Notes: generated by a model from the letters alone, not told the origin. A stretch of 47,583 nt of DNA from Fragilaria crotonensis (GCA_022925895.1 JAKSYS010000497.1:1-47583), one strand, 5' to 3'; counted from the stretch's first letter, positions 21,528-34,010 are shown. Numbers and translations: made by a program.

Positions 21528-24222
21528 TCAAACCAAGTTTATGTCTCGTTGTTGACTCACCGAATACCGTGCAAGATGCATGGGTTGCATGATGAAGTCG
21601 TCGGTTGGTGATTGTGGAAGTGGAAGGTATGACTCTGTTAACGTAATCGACATATTATGACATGAAAGAAATTGTCGAACCGATAGAACCCATGTTGGCG
21701 TTAGATAAGGGATTGGGATATTGGGATATTCAAGCAAAGGCACTCCCATCCCGGACTCCAATTGTGAGTATTGAAGATTGATACGAATCAGATTTCCTGG
21801 CTCGGAGTCAGAATAAATTGAGTTGCGAAAGAATTTGATTGCCTCAATCCCCGCCTCTGTTCTGACATCATATATTCCGAGTCCTCCCATCTCCATAGGG
21901 CCGTGACGAATTGACGTCGGTAGATTTCCATTGACATGCATTTTTTGTAGCATCACCTTTATGATCCTGTGTTGTACGCCTGCCAATGCCTCTTCATCGG
22001 CCGCAATCGTCGCCAAACTGTATCGCGTTGCCGGAACGTAAATCGACCGATGAAATATTCGAATATCGTTGGCGTTCAGCCTGGACGATAGGAGACGTGA
22101 GGCGTAGCCATCTGCCTTCTTTCGTAAAACATCAATGTGGTAGCCAAAATCGCCCAATGGATTAAGATGGACTCGAGCATACGCGTCGACTCGTCGAGTC
22201 GGGTTCTTCTGATCTCTGTGGTCACTGACACGTTGGATCCTTGCTGAAGGCGAATGGTTGGGTCTGTCGGGGTAATTTCTCGTAGCCGTGGGCGACCCTT
22301 TTCCCATTCCCAATACATGACGTACCATGAGCATTTAGCCAGGTTCAATTTACCGCCAGAGGTGAAGAAGATGCTCCCAAGTCTGAGCAACTTTCTGCAG
22401 TCTTTCAACAATTTCCTCGCAGGAATGATGGCCATCCGAAGTGAATCCGAGAGATGGCGTCGACGAGGCGCTGGTGTTTCTTACCTCCGACAAGTGGCAA
22501 AAAATTAATCCTGTCAGGTACCAAGCGATCCAATGTATTCAAAAGAATAACAACCAAGGTGAGCCATATAGCTGGTGATGCACCGCTGCCTTGGCCGGTT
22601 CCAAAAAGAGGTTCAAACGGTGTGCCATGGTAATTGTCCTCGGATACTCCATAAACCGTTTTGACTGTATACTTCATAAATTCCAGTGCCTCGGCGTGTG
22701 CTTGAATTGCATTCTCTGGCATCCCACATCTTCTCGCTGCGAGCATCCCGAGGGCCACGATGATGCGGTCGTAGCACGCTGAGGCGTCATTGTCGAAACG
22801 CGCTAGATCATGTTTTAGGACTCGACACAAGTCGGTAGTAAGCTCGGTAAGCATCACAGGGTCAATGGCAGTTCGTGTCGGAACTGACCCATGTTGATCT
22901 GGATGTAAGATGTCCAGTTCCCATGCCTTTCGTACCAAACGATGTCCCCATTGCAACTTTAGAAAAAAATTGAAATCCGCCTCGAATAAGTGGATTATTC
23001 GTAGACGATTGATTCGAGGTCTCCCTGGATCCTTTTCAATGAGAACGTTTGTGGCATGACACCACCTAGGGATTGCAATTCCTCGAGTGATCGCAATGTT
23101 TAGAAATTGAACCGTACAAAGCAAGAGATCAGGGTGCTGGATGATTGCCTTATAATGGCCGAGATGTCGACCAGATGGTGACGTTGACGTTAATTCTGGC
23201 CAGTGGCGGAATCCCTTGAACAGATCGTCCTCTGATATTTGGAACGGCATCAGTGGGCTGTTTGCAACTCGATCTGGCACTGCAAATGATGCCAAGAATT
23301 CTTTTAACGCCTCGTCGTCATTACCCCGCCAGTCATGGGGTATGTCTCCTTGCAGAATGGACTTTGAGGCTTGCGACAAACTGGAGAAAGTTAATGCATC
23401 ATGTATCACTCCGTGTCCACATGGAGATTCAGACGCTGCCCTGAAGGAGTGCCGATTATAAGTAAGTAGATGTTGTTCGATGTCTTCTTTGTTGATAATC
23501 GTTTCCCATATAAGGTCTTCCGGGTCAGTTTGTTGAAGCAATTGGTATGTATTCTCGTCCCCTAATTCTTGTGTCGGAGGACGCGGAATCATGATCTTCA
23601 TTAGTCCCGATCGCTCGGAAGGATTTACCACTTTCCGAATCTCTCGAAATGTTCCTCGACAGACTTCGCTAGCAATCGTCTTCTGTACTATCCTCGCTTT
23701 TCGTTGTGATTCCTTGCATGTATCTGGGTTATCACCGTCTTGATAAGTTTCGAGAAGTTCCTGATAACATTTCGCGCGTAATGGCACCGAAGATCTCTGG
23801 CATCTGCGAAAAACTTTTGTCGCTCGATTGAAGTGTTCTCTTATTTTTTCAATCGAAAGGACCTGCCCTAAATATGGGAGTACAAATGTAGGATCGTGCT
23901 GCTGGACTTTGGCTTGCCAACTGTAGAAAGAGTCGGTGTACTCAAGCGATGGATCGGTTGCCTCCCGAAGTCGGAGCTTCCAATACCGTCTCAAAATTGC
24001 TGAATTGCGTAGATCTGGTGACCATCGATACTTCTTGGGTGGTCTTCGAAGAAGCGATTCCGAAATTGCCATTGCTCGGCCCTGATCGTTGTCCCACTTT
24101 ATCAAAAGAGTTCGAACGTCTTCGCGACTTTTGGTGTGGTGTGTCGAAAATAATTGAGCAATACGTTCCATCATGTTGTGTTGAGAGTAGTATTTCAACA
24201 TTGATTCATGATACGTTGACAC
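21528..24222 (-). CDS. LINE reverse transcriptase
   Basis: RT copies the element RNA at the nicked target. The first frame (24222-22405) has SPSGRHLGHYKAI (about 23160), PRWCHATNVLIEKDPGRPR, FEADFNFFLKLQWGHRLVRK (about 22960), motif A DLARFDNDASACYDRI (about 22790) and motif B GTGQGSGASPAIW (about 22580). Motif C follows at about 22458-22480 and reads LVDA before the frame changes to SLGFTSD; a normal box would have two adjacent Asp. The thumb continues at 22435-22090 (GGKLNLAKCSWYV), then 22334-21528 (RIFHRSIYVPATRY, EMGGLGIYDVRTEAGIEA). Confidence 0.8.
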
Positions 24223-24264
24223 ATATTCCGGATTTCCAGTATATAGAGAACGTTGGTTGACCGG

Positions 24265-25271
24265 TTAGGCCGTTGAGGAGTTCTTCTGAAGAACACCAAT
24301 CAAATTGATGTCAACATAAAGGCCTCGATGGTCTGACTGGGGTCCTTCCCAATATGAGAGGGTACCTGAACGAGTCGCTTGTCGCCGCACCGATTCACAT
24401 CCAAAGATAAAATCAATTCTCCTCGATGCCGATCCAATGTATGTCGAAGGAGCAGGAGACTTATCATGTAGGTCGAAGAGATTGCATTCTTGGATAAAAG
24501 AAACCAGCTTTGAGTCAGTATCAGTCGTCGAGTTCGCATTGAGCATGAGTATTATCATGTGCCCACTATTCTGAAGCCGATGTGTAAGCGTTTTTAGGTC
24601 TTGGCTGGAGCATTTCAGAACGTGGGTTGTTATGTCGCTTATTATGGATACGGAAAAAATCATATTCTCTAAGGAATGCACTGCCCAGAGGTGCCGTTTG
24701 TGGTGATCCGGAGCAAACTCTGTATGCCGTTATAATTGAGAGGCAAGAATTGTCGCGTCCCATAAAAAGATATTCCACTCCAGCGTCCAAGACCGGTTGT
24801 GTCCTGTAGATCGATCTCGCCGTTTACACTTGAGACCACTCGATCAGTCACGAGCGTAAGGCTTCCTCCTGATTGAAAAGTTTCCGTTGGTAGACAAGGA
24901 TCAATATCCCGGTTAGGCGATCCGAAGATAACTTTGCTTTGGCTGAATTGGCGACGGAGAATTTGACGGAAATCAGCACATATGTGCGGATGTGTCCAAC
25001 AAGTATTTGTTTCGGCAAGTCCTGCGATATCCACCTCGTATGATTTAAGGCATGAAAGATAGTATCGGTAGTCGTCACCTGCTGTCGAATACGTCAATCC
25101 TTTAACGTTTTGAAAGAATAGTCGTACAGTGCCTTTTCGTTTTTGTAGGATGGTATCACCATATGACTTGTCGGGGCTAGGATCAAGAGGATGTGCCCAG
25201 TCTTTGGCCAGGGCGATGCGATGGGAGTTGCAGAATGGGAGAAATTGGAAGAGATGATTCGGACTGATCAA
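24265..25271 (-). CDS. LINE APE-like endonuclease
   Basis: This domain nicks target DNA. The motifs are RLFFQNVKGL (Asn, about 25120), DIAGLAETN (catalytic Glu, about 25020), RWSGISFYG (about 24770) and ITAYRVCSG (about 24725). After slips, MLNANS (about 24535) occupies the D-x-N position with Asn for Asp, followed by RRIDFIF (about 24415) and the terminal SDHRGLYVDI (about 24315). All elements except that Asp are present. It follows the ORF1-like region without a clear stop-start junction, so one polyprotein is possible. Confidence 0.75.
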
Positions 25272-25346
25272 TCTGGTGAATAGATTGTTGAGAAATGCGG
25301 GGTACTCTCGTATCCCGCAGAAGAGGTTGCCGTTGCTGCTGGGCGA

Positions 25347-28288
25347 TCATAATGAGGACCCTCCGCCGAGAGAGTTTTGGGTATTGTATCGACTCTCTAG
25401 GTCGGTGGTAATATCCTCAAGGGATCGGTTTGTTGTGGAAGAGTCATCAAGACGTTTGATGACTATTGTTTGATTTGGTTGGTCTCCATCATTGCTGATC
25501 GTATCCTCTGAATCATCCTTGTTCGCCCGGTGTCCGTGAGCCTGGTTCACAGGTCTTTGCTTCTTTTGTCTGGGGAGCGAAATTTACGAATCGGTTGAAG
25601 AGGATGATTTTGATGCGGAAGATTTCATAGATACACTGCTGTCTTCGCGGTTTGCATTATTATCTTCCATCTTCTCCTCCTCATTCGTGTTCGGCATCAG
25701 GGCCAGGGGAGGCCCTCTGGTCTCAAGATCGTAGCCACCTAGATCGGATGTGCGAATAGCCTGAGACACGTTTGGCGATGGACGACGAATCTTCAATGAC
25801 TCGTCATTTGCTGTGAGCTTACTTTCAGCCATCAGACCCATCACTAGGCTGATCTTGTCGCTCAGGATGTTTATCGAGGCACCAAAACCCGCTTGGTTTT
25901 CCATCACTACTAAAATCTGACCATTCATATTTTTGAGATCCTCTCGCTGAACCTGTTGTGATGCGTCGAGTTTCGAATCGATGTCGCTTTTGAGAGAGTC
26001 TATTTTTGTCTCAACCTCGTCAAAACGATGCAGTTGTCTCTCAATCTGCGCCAATCGGTCGGAAGAGATCTTGTCCTTACGATCGAATTCGGTCTGCTGA
26101 CGTGTAATTCGCGCCTCAAGTTCAATGAACCTTGCACTGGACGTTGAGAGCATGGATTGACGAGACTTGCCTGAAAGACTGTTAGAGGATGTTGACGCAG
26201 TTGCATTGTCGACCGACCGGGTCCGATACTGATTTCGGATTGATTCTAGAGATGTTGGTGGTCATTTCACAGTCCCATCGTGTTTAGGATCGTCGGATTC
26301 ATTGCTCACCATAGAAACCTCAGAGTCGACCGAGTACTGCTTATCAGAAGCCACACTGTGTATCTCAGAGCCCTTGTTGTCCTGTGTTGCTGTGTTCTTG
26401 TACTCTGATAACGCGGATAGGTTTTCCAGAAAACTCAAGTTTGCCTTCAATTTGGAGTTCACATGTATAACTGATGGTGGTCCTATGTCTGCTCGAAAAC
26501 GAGCCTCTCGTTGTGTAAAGGGGAAAACTTTCCTCCTGGCTGTACGTTTCTAAAGCTTCAATCGCGGCATGCTCGTATTGCGGTGGAACAAGAAGATATG
26601 CTTTTTGGTCATACCCGCCGTTGACGACGTCACATGGGATGTAAGTTTTTCCATCAGACGATGTGATTGTCTTGATATTCGGTGCGGATCGTGTCCAGAT
26701 TTGCAAGCATGGGGAATAGAGGAATGCCTTTGAGTGACTTTATGTATGTGTCATGAGTTTCAAAACGTTTTCCAGCTTGTTCCTTTGTCATGTCAGCAAA
26801 GGCAAAACGGGGGATATATACCGGTGATCTCCTATCTCCAGTGAGATTGGCAATTAGCACTTGACTGATGGGGTGGACATGCTTTTCCCCGCATTGAATA
26901 GCAAGATGGTTGATTCCCTGGTCTAAAGGGGTTCGGCGATGTAAAAGAATGTCAAAACCTGGTGTGGAATCTGGGAGAGTGCTTCGAAGAAATTGCAAGT
27001 AGCGCAGTCGATGAGTGGTCATCGGAGCTTTGAGTAGAACATATCCTGCAATCACCAATTTCCCGCTAGTACTTTTGGAGTTTGAAAACGAGACCGTTGC
27101 GTTGTACTTGTCAAGTGCTGCCTTTGTTGTGTCCTGGTTCCTCCATGTAGAAGGTGTATTACGCGTGAATCCAAAGCGAATTGGAATGATCATCATGGAT
27201 TGGGAAGGCATCAAAGTAACCGATGGACTTATGAACGATCGAACTTCCTGCGGCGTCATATTCGAAATCAAATTATACCTCTCAAGTCCTTCCGTTCCCC
27301 AGTGATACAAGAGACCATCGTCATCGCTGAAAATATCATTTGAGATCAGAAATAGACTTTGACAGAGAGGCGGCCTGACGGGAAGTGTTTGTTGGATCGA
27401 TCTTTGTCTTCCAGCGAATTGTGATCCGGTATGTACCATCATTAACTGGAACGTTCATGTTGGGAATAATTGCAGAGATTTTCCGTCAGATGACGCTGTA
27501 GAGTTATCTTCTACAGTTTTCTTGGTGGCAAAAACTTGGTCCGGCAGGGCTGTTTTCCCGAAGGCGAAACTTCCTTTGTTGTGACAGGAATAGTTTCAAC
27601 TGGTGAAGTTACATCTGGTGAAGTTTCGACTGGAGGTTGCTCTGCTTCTTCTTGAAGTGTTTTTGGAGGAGATACGAGAAGGGAAGATTTGCGAAAAGAT
27701 CTTGTAAATCCGAGGCTATGCAAATCCATTGACTTGCTCGCTTTAGCAGATTGAGATCGTCCTTTCTGTGGTCCAACTTTTTTCCATGGCGTCATCGAGA
27801 AACCTTTGGTTGCTGCAATGGATTGCCATGTGGTCGTCAGAGTATCGGTGGTCATAATAGATGGTTCCTTGACGGCAAGAAGAGGTTGAGAAAGCTTGGT
27901 GGCCCAGACTTCGAGTTTGTCAGGAATTAGCATCTTTCTCTCGATTTGGTACATGTAGTTATACCAGATAATACTGTGCAATCTGGTTGGGACAGTTTCA
28001 AACTCGTTCCATGCCATTTCGAAGAGTTCTCCATTCACGGCGTAACGTCCGAGGACCGAGTACCTATGCCAAGCTGTTGGAGTATGACTGTTGCGAAAAT
28101 CAGCCTCTCTGTGCAAACGATTGTTTCTATCTTTCTGGGTTTCCACTGGTTTCGATTCAAACTCAGGAGGTTCGATCCACTTCAAAGTGGAGAAGCCAAA
28201 GACAGGGTCATCGTCCGGTGGAAGAGACGAGGGAACGGGAGAGGCAGAAGCGAACGGGAGAGGCAGAAGCGGTGGATCCTCCTATCAT
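25347..28288 (-). CDS. LINE ORF1-like region with coiled coil, frame-broken
   Basis: The likely start is the ATG at 28288 after a short leader. Open parts follow in order. 28185-27511 has FGFSTLKWIEPPEF and a Pro/Thr/Val-rich stretch. 27442-26654 is globular, with IPIRFGFTRNT, GKLVIAGYVLL and YIPRFAFADMTKEQAGKRF. 26706-26365 has YDQKAYLLVPPQYEHAAIEA. 26153-25584 is a long heptad-like coiled coil (FIELEARITRQQTEFDRK) with an acidic/Ser tail. I recognise no named domain. Coiled coil before EN is the place of LINE ORF1 RNA chaperones. Confidence 0.6.
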
Positions 28289-28385
28289 GGTGGTTGGTCA
28301 CGAGGAGATTCCGTAGGGGGGAGTACGAGAACGGTTGACGGGCAGAAAGGTGTTTCAAAAACTAAATTCTTAAAAGAGTGTAAGC

Positions 28386-28401
28386 AACTTGGAAACTTGG
28401 A
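28386..28401. repeat. Right target-site duplication of the LINE
   Basis: AACTTGGAAACTTGGA, identical to 19497-19512. It lies inside the right TIR of Harbinger-like element 2. Confidence 0.85.
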
Positions 28402-28532
28402 TACATGTTTCTTTGTATAAACACGCCCTTATATTGCCCCTGATTAAATAGCAAAGGTGATGAAAAGTTGCGTCGACACGCGACAAACCGGATTGTACTT
28501 CTCATTCGTACAATCTGATCATACCTTTAGCT

Positions 28533-29049
28533 GGAAGGTCCGGCCCAAGCACGTTTCGCGATTAACAAGATGTACCTTAAGAATGTGCGCGCCAGCCAAT
28601 GACCGGCCGGCGTGATGCGAGCTTGTTAGGATCTGTGTCGTATCATTCGAGCTGGCTAGGTTCAGCAAATGTCAGCAGATTTCTTTTTTGTCAGCAAATG
28701 TCAGCAGATTTGCTTTTCGTCAGCGAATGTCAGCAAACTTGATTCTCGTCAGCAAACGTCAGAAATTGTCAGCATCACCGTAGCTTTTGTACTGGAAAAA
28801 ACTCATTTTCGTCATCATATGTCAGAAAATGTCAGCAGATTCGATTTTCGTCAGCAGATGTCAGCAAATTTGGTTTTTGTCAGCGGATGTCAGCAGATCT
28901 GTCTTTTCGTCAGCAAGTGTCAGCAAAACGAAGATGACGCTGGCATAACCAGTTTAGCACCAGCCAGACACAGAACGGAATGATTTGCGCCTCCGGCCAG
29001 CGTGAATTCGACCTTGATTCATGACTAAGCGTGTATTGCCGGACCTTCC
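28533..29049. mobile_element. Short TIR element (MITE-like)
   Basis: GGAAGGTCCGGC at 28533-28544 is inverted at 29038-29049, and CACG follows in both arms a few bases inward. The 517-bp interior is dominated by a TGTCAGC array. No clear target duplication is visible, so the class is open. Confidence 0.5.
28668..28930. repeat. TGTCAGC-based tandem array
   Basis: About nine imperfect units combine TGTCAGCAGATT or TGTCAGCAAATT with TTTTCGTCAGC, at roughly 28-30 bp spacing. A unit near 28760-28810 is disrupted. The array gives a repetitive open frame that I do not take as a gene. Confidence 0.65.
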
Positions 29050-30115
29050 TGTAGTCAAGTACTCCGAGTACGGGAGTCGTAAATAGACCTCTACTACCGT
29101 ATTGTAGTCTGTAGTATGAAACCAGGAATGCTAGTAAAGTACCAGCGAACGGGGTGCTACAGACTTAATATACAAAGTAGAACATCTATGCCCATGACAG
29201 AACATTTATAGAAGTTATGACTGGTATTCCCGAACACCGGAATTCAAAATACTACCGACTAAAATCAGTAGAAAAGAACTCAGGGTCCTGGTTATTGGTT
29301 GGTATTCTGCAGCACGCAGGTACTAGTAACCAGTTATGGGGCATTTTAAAAATCCCAGTCGTGGTACAGTATAATACCGTCGGTATTTGGTTACCGGTAC
29401 CGGTGGTTATTTACTTCCAATCCCTCCTTATATGTACTCATACAGGTGGCCAGATAGATTGGACAGTTGTGTAAAAGATACGTTTTCAGTTTATGATTGT
29501 TTATGACATGTCAAGATCCCGATGCATGCAACAACGTAAACAAAGACACCTCTCAGCCTGTGCTATCTGCTATCATAGGTCTATGTGCCCACATTTCCAG
29601 AAATTTTCCCTCATTCTTGTCGTCTTGCTCATCCCGCTATCTGACGAGTTCAGCCCGAAGAACTACGTAGGGCCAGTACTGAGTTCTACTACTATGCTTT
29701 TATTAGTTTCCAGTTTCCACCGTATAGTGGTAGTAGTAGGATATTTCTGTTGACAGTTTTTTGCTATGACGATGTGATATGTCATACGACGATACGACCA
29801 ATCGCTGCTTTCATCTGCGGATCCGTAGACTATCCGCAGGTAGTAGGTGCAGTAAATTTTCACATTTTTTTCGTCATGTGCCATTATGCTTGTAGCTTGT
29901 AGGCGATCACTGAAGTATAGGTACCAGGTAGCATACTGCACCAGAACACAGTCCATAAGATGCAGCATGCGGTGGCTAAGATGTCGTATTTGGGGCTTCT
30001 TGTTAATCCTGAGCACACGCAACTAGCTGCCCGCTACTATACTCAGGCATGTATAGCCGAAGCAAAGAATCAGGCCCTGTCCTCTTCGTCCATTTTTAAT
30101 CCCACACACATTAAG
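29050..30115. other. Intergenic DNA downstream of the P5B gene
   Basis: It contains short palindromes (ACTCCGAGTACGGGAGT near 29062, GGTACCGGTACCGG-like near 29390) and no convincing gene. The right end is the 3' flank of the minus-strand ATPase gene. Confidence 0.4.
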
Positions 30116-33100
30116 TCAATCAGTAAGGGAATCCTTCCCAATCACGTTTGATGGCGGAGTTGTGGAAACGAGCTTGGCCTCTTCTTGGTCAATCTTAACG
30201 CCGTGACCTCTATGCAGAAGCCATTGACGAAACAGTATTCCCTGTGTCGGTGCAAATTAAGCTTCTAGTCTTTTCACATAAAAGGATTCACCACCACTGG
30301 ACAACTTACCACACAATTAGAGTCACAAGAAGATTAGCTGCCATAATGGCAACTAATGTCCAACAAAACGCTACGGGCATCACTGTGGTGTTCCAAGGAT
30401 TGTTGATAGCATCAGGTCCTGTCTCTGTTACTCCCCGCACAGCGTTCTAAAATATGGTTGGTTAGTGGGACGCATCAAGCAGCCATTCGACTCGTGTCGT
30501 CGATCCTTACCTCATTTCGCAGTTCACTCGCCATACGCAGGAAATTCCAGAGGGAAATATAGTCGTGACAAACACAAAGGAAGTCCACAGTATTGCAAGG
30601 AAAACAAATACGTAGTTCTTCCACCAGTTCTCACAAAATGTGTACCCAAAATTGGGTACAATTGCTGACGCGGTCACTTGATAGCCCCCAACAAGGCAGG
30701 AAAAGGACCAAACTTTCATAATTGTCGCCAATAATCAAGGAGTTGCTGACATCTTCACAGTTCCACTTCCTGCATTGGAACCAGTCTTGATTAAATAGAG
30801 TGAGCAACGCGATTACCAAGAACAAATTCCAGACAATAAGACCGCAGGCGCTGTACAACGTGTGCCTGCCAAGCAGCGAGGCAGTTGGACAAATCCGCGA
30901 GAGTCGCCTTGCAGTCTTCGAAAGAGGTAGACTAAAAGCAAGGGTGATCAACCAGATGCCATCATAGAACACCCAGCACCATTCTGTAAATGTAATGGCA
31001 AGGTAAGCACTGATGGTCTGAAGAAAAGACTCAATTTGGCCGTAGGTGATGTAAATTTTGTACGCAGCGAATGCCGATGCCAACGCGCAGCGCCCTTCCT
31101 GAAGCACTTCTGGCACTGAGTAGATCACTTTGTCCAGAGAAGTAAACGGAGCAACAATGCTGGCTTCCGAAGTGCTCAGTGCAACACCTACGTGAGCGCT
31201 CTTCAGAGCTCCACAATCGTTTGCCCGTCCCCACACATGAGTGTACTATACCGATTTTCAACAAAGGTCAACACCACCGAGACCTTATCTGTCGGATAAA
31301 ACGCAGACGTGTTTGGCAATCGCGGATGCATATTTAGGGTCGTTGCTGCGAAGAAGTGACCAACAAGCCTCTCCTGACAAGCAAGGCCAAGTCCACACCG
31401 CTCGTCGCCGAGTCCAGCACATCACATATTGGTTTCTTAACTATCTCATCGCTTTCCTCGTCAGTCCACTCAATTTCATCGTGTGAAACTTTTGCTCCTG
31501 ATGACAACTTTCCTATTTTATCCAATGATCCCACTTTCTCTGGCGATGCAGATGCCAGTAAGAACACTTTTGCCGGTGATCATGGCCAAGAGCACGTTCC
31601 CTTCTTTCGCAAACGTCAAAGACTTCTCAACGTCATCCCTGTGAACCTCAGCAATGTATGTACCGGCAAGGTCGAACTCTTTGTGAGCAATTGCGATTTG
31701 ATATATACCAGACCTAGTACTAGAAGCATTCCGCAGCGTTGCGTCGAACAAAGCCGGCAACGTGGATGAGCTGGAAAGTGTGCGGATGGCCTCCGGACTT
31801 CCTTAACGAAGACGAGCATCTTGCCGCCTTCATTTGGACGATCACAGACTGAGTTGCTCGGTGCGTGTCGAACTCGTACCGCTTAAGGACAGTAAACTAT
31901 TCGCCGAGGTAAGAAATCTTAGGCAACTCGCCATTCTCCTTCTTCATGATTGCCTTCGAAGCTTCAAAGGAAATGGTGCCAACTTGGTTCCCCACCAATT
32001 CCCCCGTGGTTGTTACTGCAAGAGTGTGACACACAGCCATCCCAAGCTTGATCCAAGATTCCGCAATCTCCACAAGTGCATTGTCTGCACTGAAAATCCA
32101 TTCCATTTTTTGTTAACATTCCTGTTTTGTCATAGAAGACCGCATCCACCTACCGTAGGTCTGGGTTTGGGTTCATTGACGATGCAAGACAAAGTCCCGC
32201 CTCTGAAATTACTCACCTTGCCAGCTACGAGAATCCCTTCAGGATTTGTACAAGAAATACGTTGTTTAGCCTGAAGACGATTGGCGTAGATACCGACCGA
32301 CACCACGAACACGGAAGGAAGCAGCGGAGGGAGGATGGTGCCGACAACGTAAAGTCCTGTTGGCCGCGATTGATACGTGAGATCACTTGCACCTGATTTC
32401 CTTGCTGTGGCAGCCTCATTACGCACTGTAGAACCAGGCATACACCCACTAATCCTGCAGGAAGTATAACACAAGCGCGACTAGAACAATGGCTTCGATT
32501 AGCAAAATGATAAGAACGAGCTTCACCTCGGCGTCAAACTTGAATTTGTGTAGTTCATAAGATAGAACGTCTTTGAGAAGCTCCCCCTTTGTAGTGAAAG
32601 AACCGGTTTTCAGCACCAAACCTAAGGCCTGTTGGTCGTCACCAACTTCAATCACGACGGTCCCAGCTGATATGGTGTTCGATTTGTGCAGAATTGGATT
32701 GTACGCGACTTCTCTCAATGTTGGATCCAACGCCATCTTGATTATTGGGATGGACTCTCCAGTAAGAGCGCTCTCATCCACCAGCAGTATGTGGTGTGCC
32801 TCTACAACAACCATGTCACAGGTGGCGTTGCCGGATTTGATAACGACAATGTCACCTGGTACAACGTCCGTCACTGCAATATCAAAAAATTCACCATCGC
32901 AAAGTACCCTTCGCGATTTGGAAGGGGGAGCGGGTGCGGGTGTTAAAACAGCACCTGAGGTGAAGAGCATATATCAGAGGAACTTACTCAATGTTCCCTT
33001 CAACAAGAGAAAGCTTGTGTAAGACCAAGTCGCTCATGAACTGAAAGACACATCAGAAGGCCGTTTTTGTTAACTATTTTCTTTGGTGTTAAGTGTTACC

Positions 33101-33407
33101 AGATTTTTATCAGTTAGATTTTACTTCTTAACAGAAATGGTAACTTCAAAAATAAAATAATACTCCTACCATATATTGTTTGTTTGGATAATAAATAACA
33201 AAATAAAGCACGCTTAAGTTACCATTTATTTTTACTCAAGTCAACAACATATAATGTAACGCTGCAATTCATATTTCGTTAAATTATTGTAAGTTACATT
33301 TTATGTTGAGTTATAGATTAGGTAATTGCTTTTAATACAACAGATATTTTTGTTCGCACGAAAGTTGTTCTACTGCATTTTTAAGTGGATGGCAGTAAAA
33401 CAAACTC

Positions 33408-34010
33408 CTAGCTGTCATCAGAGTCCCATTCTGCCTCAACATTCTCCATTGCTTTTGCCCGTGCTGCTGCGTTGTTGTTAGCACCATCTCCCGCACCGTC
33501 TTGGTTCTCGTCATCCTGCGTGTCCTTTATTCCGACCTTTGTCCGGCAGAAATCCATCAGCAACTTTTCCATCCGTTTGGGCTCGTCCTCACAATTCTTG
33601 TCCGCTTCCCGGTCCGCTTTCACTAACGCCCTCAGGAAATTGAACTGTTTGATGCCCTTGGAACTCCAGCCACCCCACTCTTCCAAGAATGGCACGCTGC
33701 TAATAATTGTCCAGGTATCAGCTCTTGCCGGAAGTGGAGATGGTATACCGTTTTCCTTGCTGTCGCATGTCCTCAAAGGGATTTGCTGCGCCTTCCTGGG
33801 CACTGCGTCTCGACCTTCAGCAGCTTTGCGGGCACTGCGTCTTGACTCTTCAGCAGCTTTGCGGGCTATGTGCCTTTCTTCCTCCACAGGTTCGCGGACT
33901 CTGCACCTTCGTTCCTCCGCAGCTTCGCGGGCTCTGCGCCTTCCTTCCTCCGGCAATTCTGATGGGTAAGGGAACAGAGCAACAAGAAGAAGTGTAAGCG
34001 GAAGCAACAA
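33408..34010 (-). CDS. Charged helical protein encoded in the TIR element
   Basis: I do not recognise it. It has about 200 codons and ends in an acidic AEWDSDDS. The N-terminal half is a degenerate Arg/Glu/Ala helical repeat (REAAEERR, RKAAEESRRSARKAAEG). The second half has WGGWSSKGIKQFNFLRALV (about 33665) and KRMEKLLMDFCRTKVG (about 33575), which look like a folded domain. A frame open from 34090 may add an N-terminus with a hydrophobic segment. It may belong to the element or be captured from the host. Confidence 0.45.
   Translation of the reverse strand: MLLPLTLLLVALFPYPSELPEEGRRRAREAAEERRCRVREPVEEERHIARKAAEESRRSARKAAEGRDAVPRKAQQIPLRTCDSKENGIPSPLPARADTWTIISSVPFLEEWGGWSSKGIKQFNFLRALVKADREADKNCEDEPKRMEKLLMDFCRTKVGIKDTQDDENQDGAGDGANNNAAARAKAMENVEAEWDSDDS

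Larger units (their letters stand above)
19513..28385 (-). mobile_element. Non-LTR retrotransposon (LINE) with EN, RT, RNase H and CCHC finger
   Basis: The element lies between two exact 16-bp copies of AACTTGGAAACTTGGA and is 8,873 bp long. In its own direction it has an ORF1-like region, an APE-type endonuclease, RT, RNase H, a Cys/His finger and a conserved C-terminal helix region. It has a 3' UTR of only about 34 nt, ending in TTTTGTTTTTGTTTT-like sequence rather than poly(A). EN-RT-RNase H order and 16-bp duplications fit target-primed reverse transcription. The RT reads like a family I know from diatom genomes as unnamed hypothetical proteins. Length and full domain set suggest a full-length copy. 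Confidence 0.85.
18298..28428. mobile_element. PIF/Harbinger-like element 2, split by a LINE
   Basis: The left end GGGCGTGTTTATA (18298-18310) matches the reverse complement of 28416-28428, and TTA flanks both sides (18295-18297 and 28429-28431). The inverted match continues inward on the left through CCAAGTTGTCCAAGGGCTC and CATCACCCAATAAT. Its partner on the right is split: the outer part is at 28386-28428 and the inner part at about 19465-19512. The piece between them is an 8.87-kb LINE with a 16-bp target duplication. Without it this element is about 1.26 kb. Left TTA is shared with MITE 1. Confidence 0.8.

Noticed and set aside
28660..28930. Possible CRISPR array
   Set aside because: Units and spacers are both degenerate and of uneven length, and the DNA is eukaryotic.
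28669..28983. 104-codon plus-strand frame with recurring SKCQQ
   Set aside because: It is the translation of the TGTCAGC array, not a gene.
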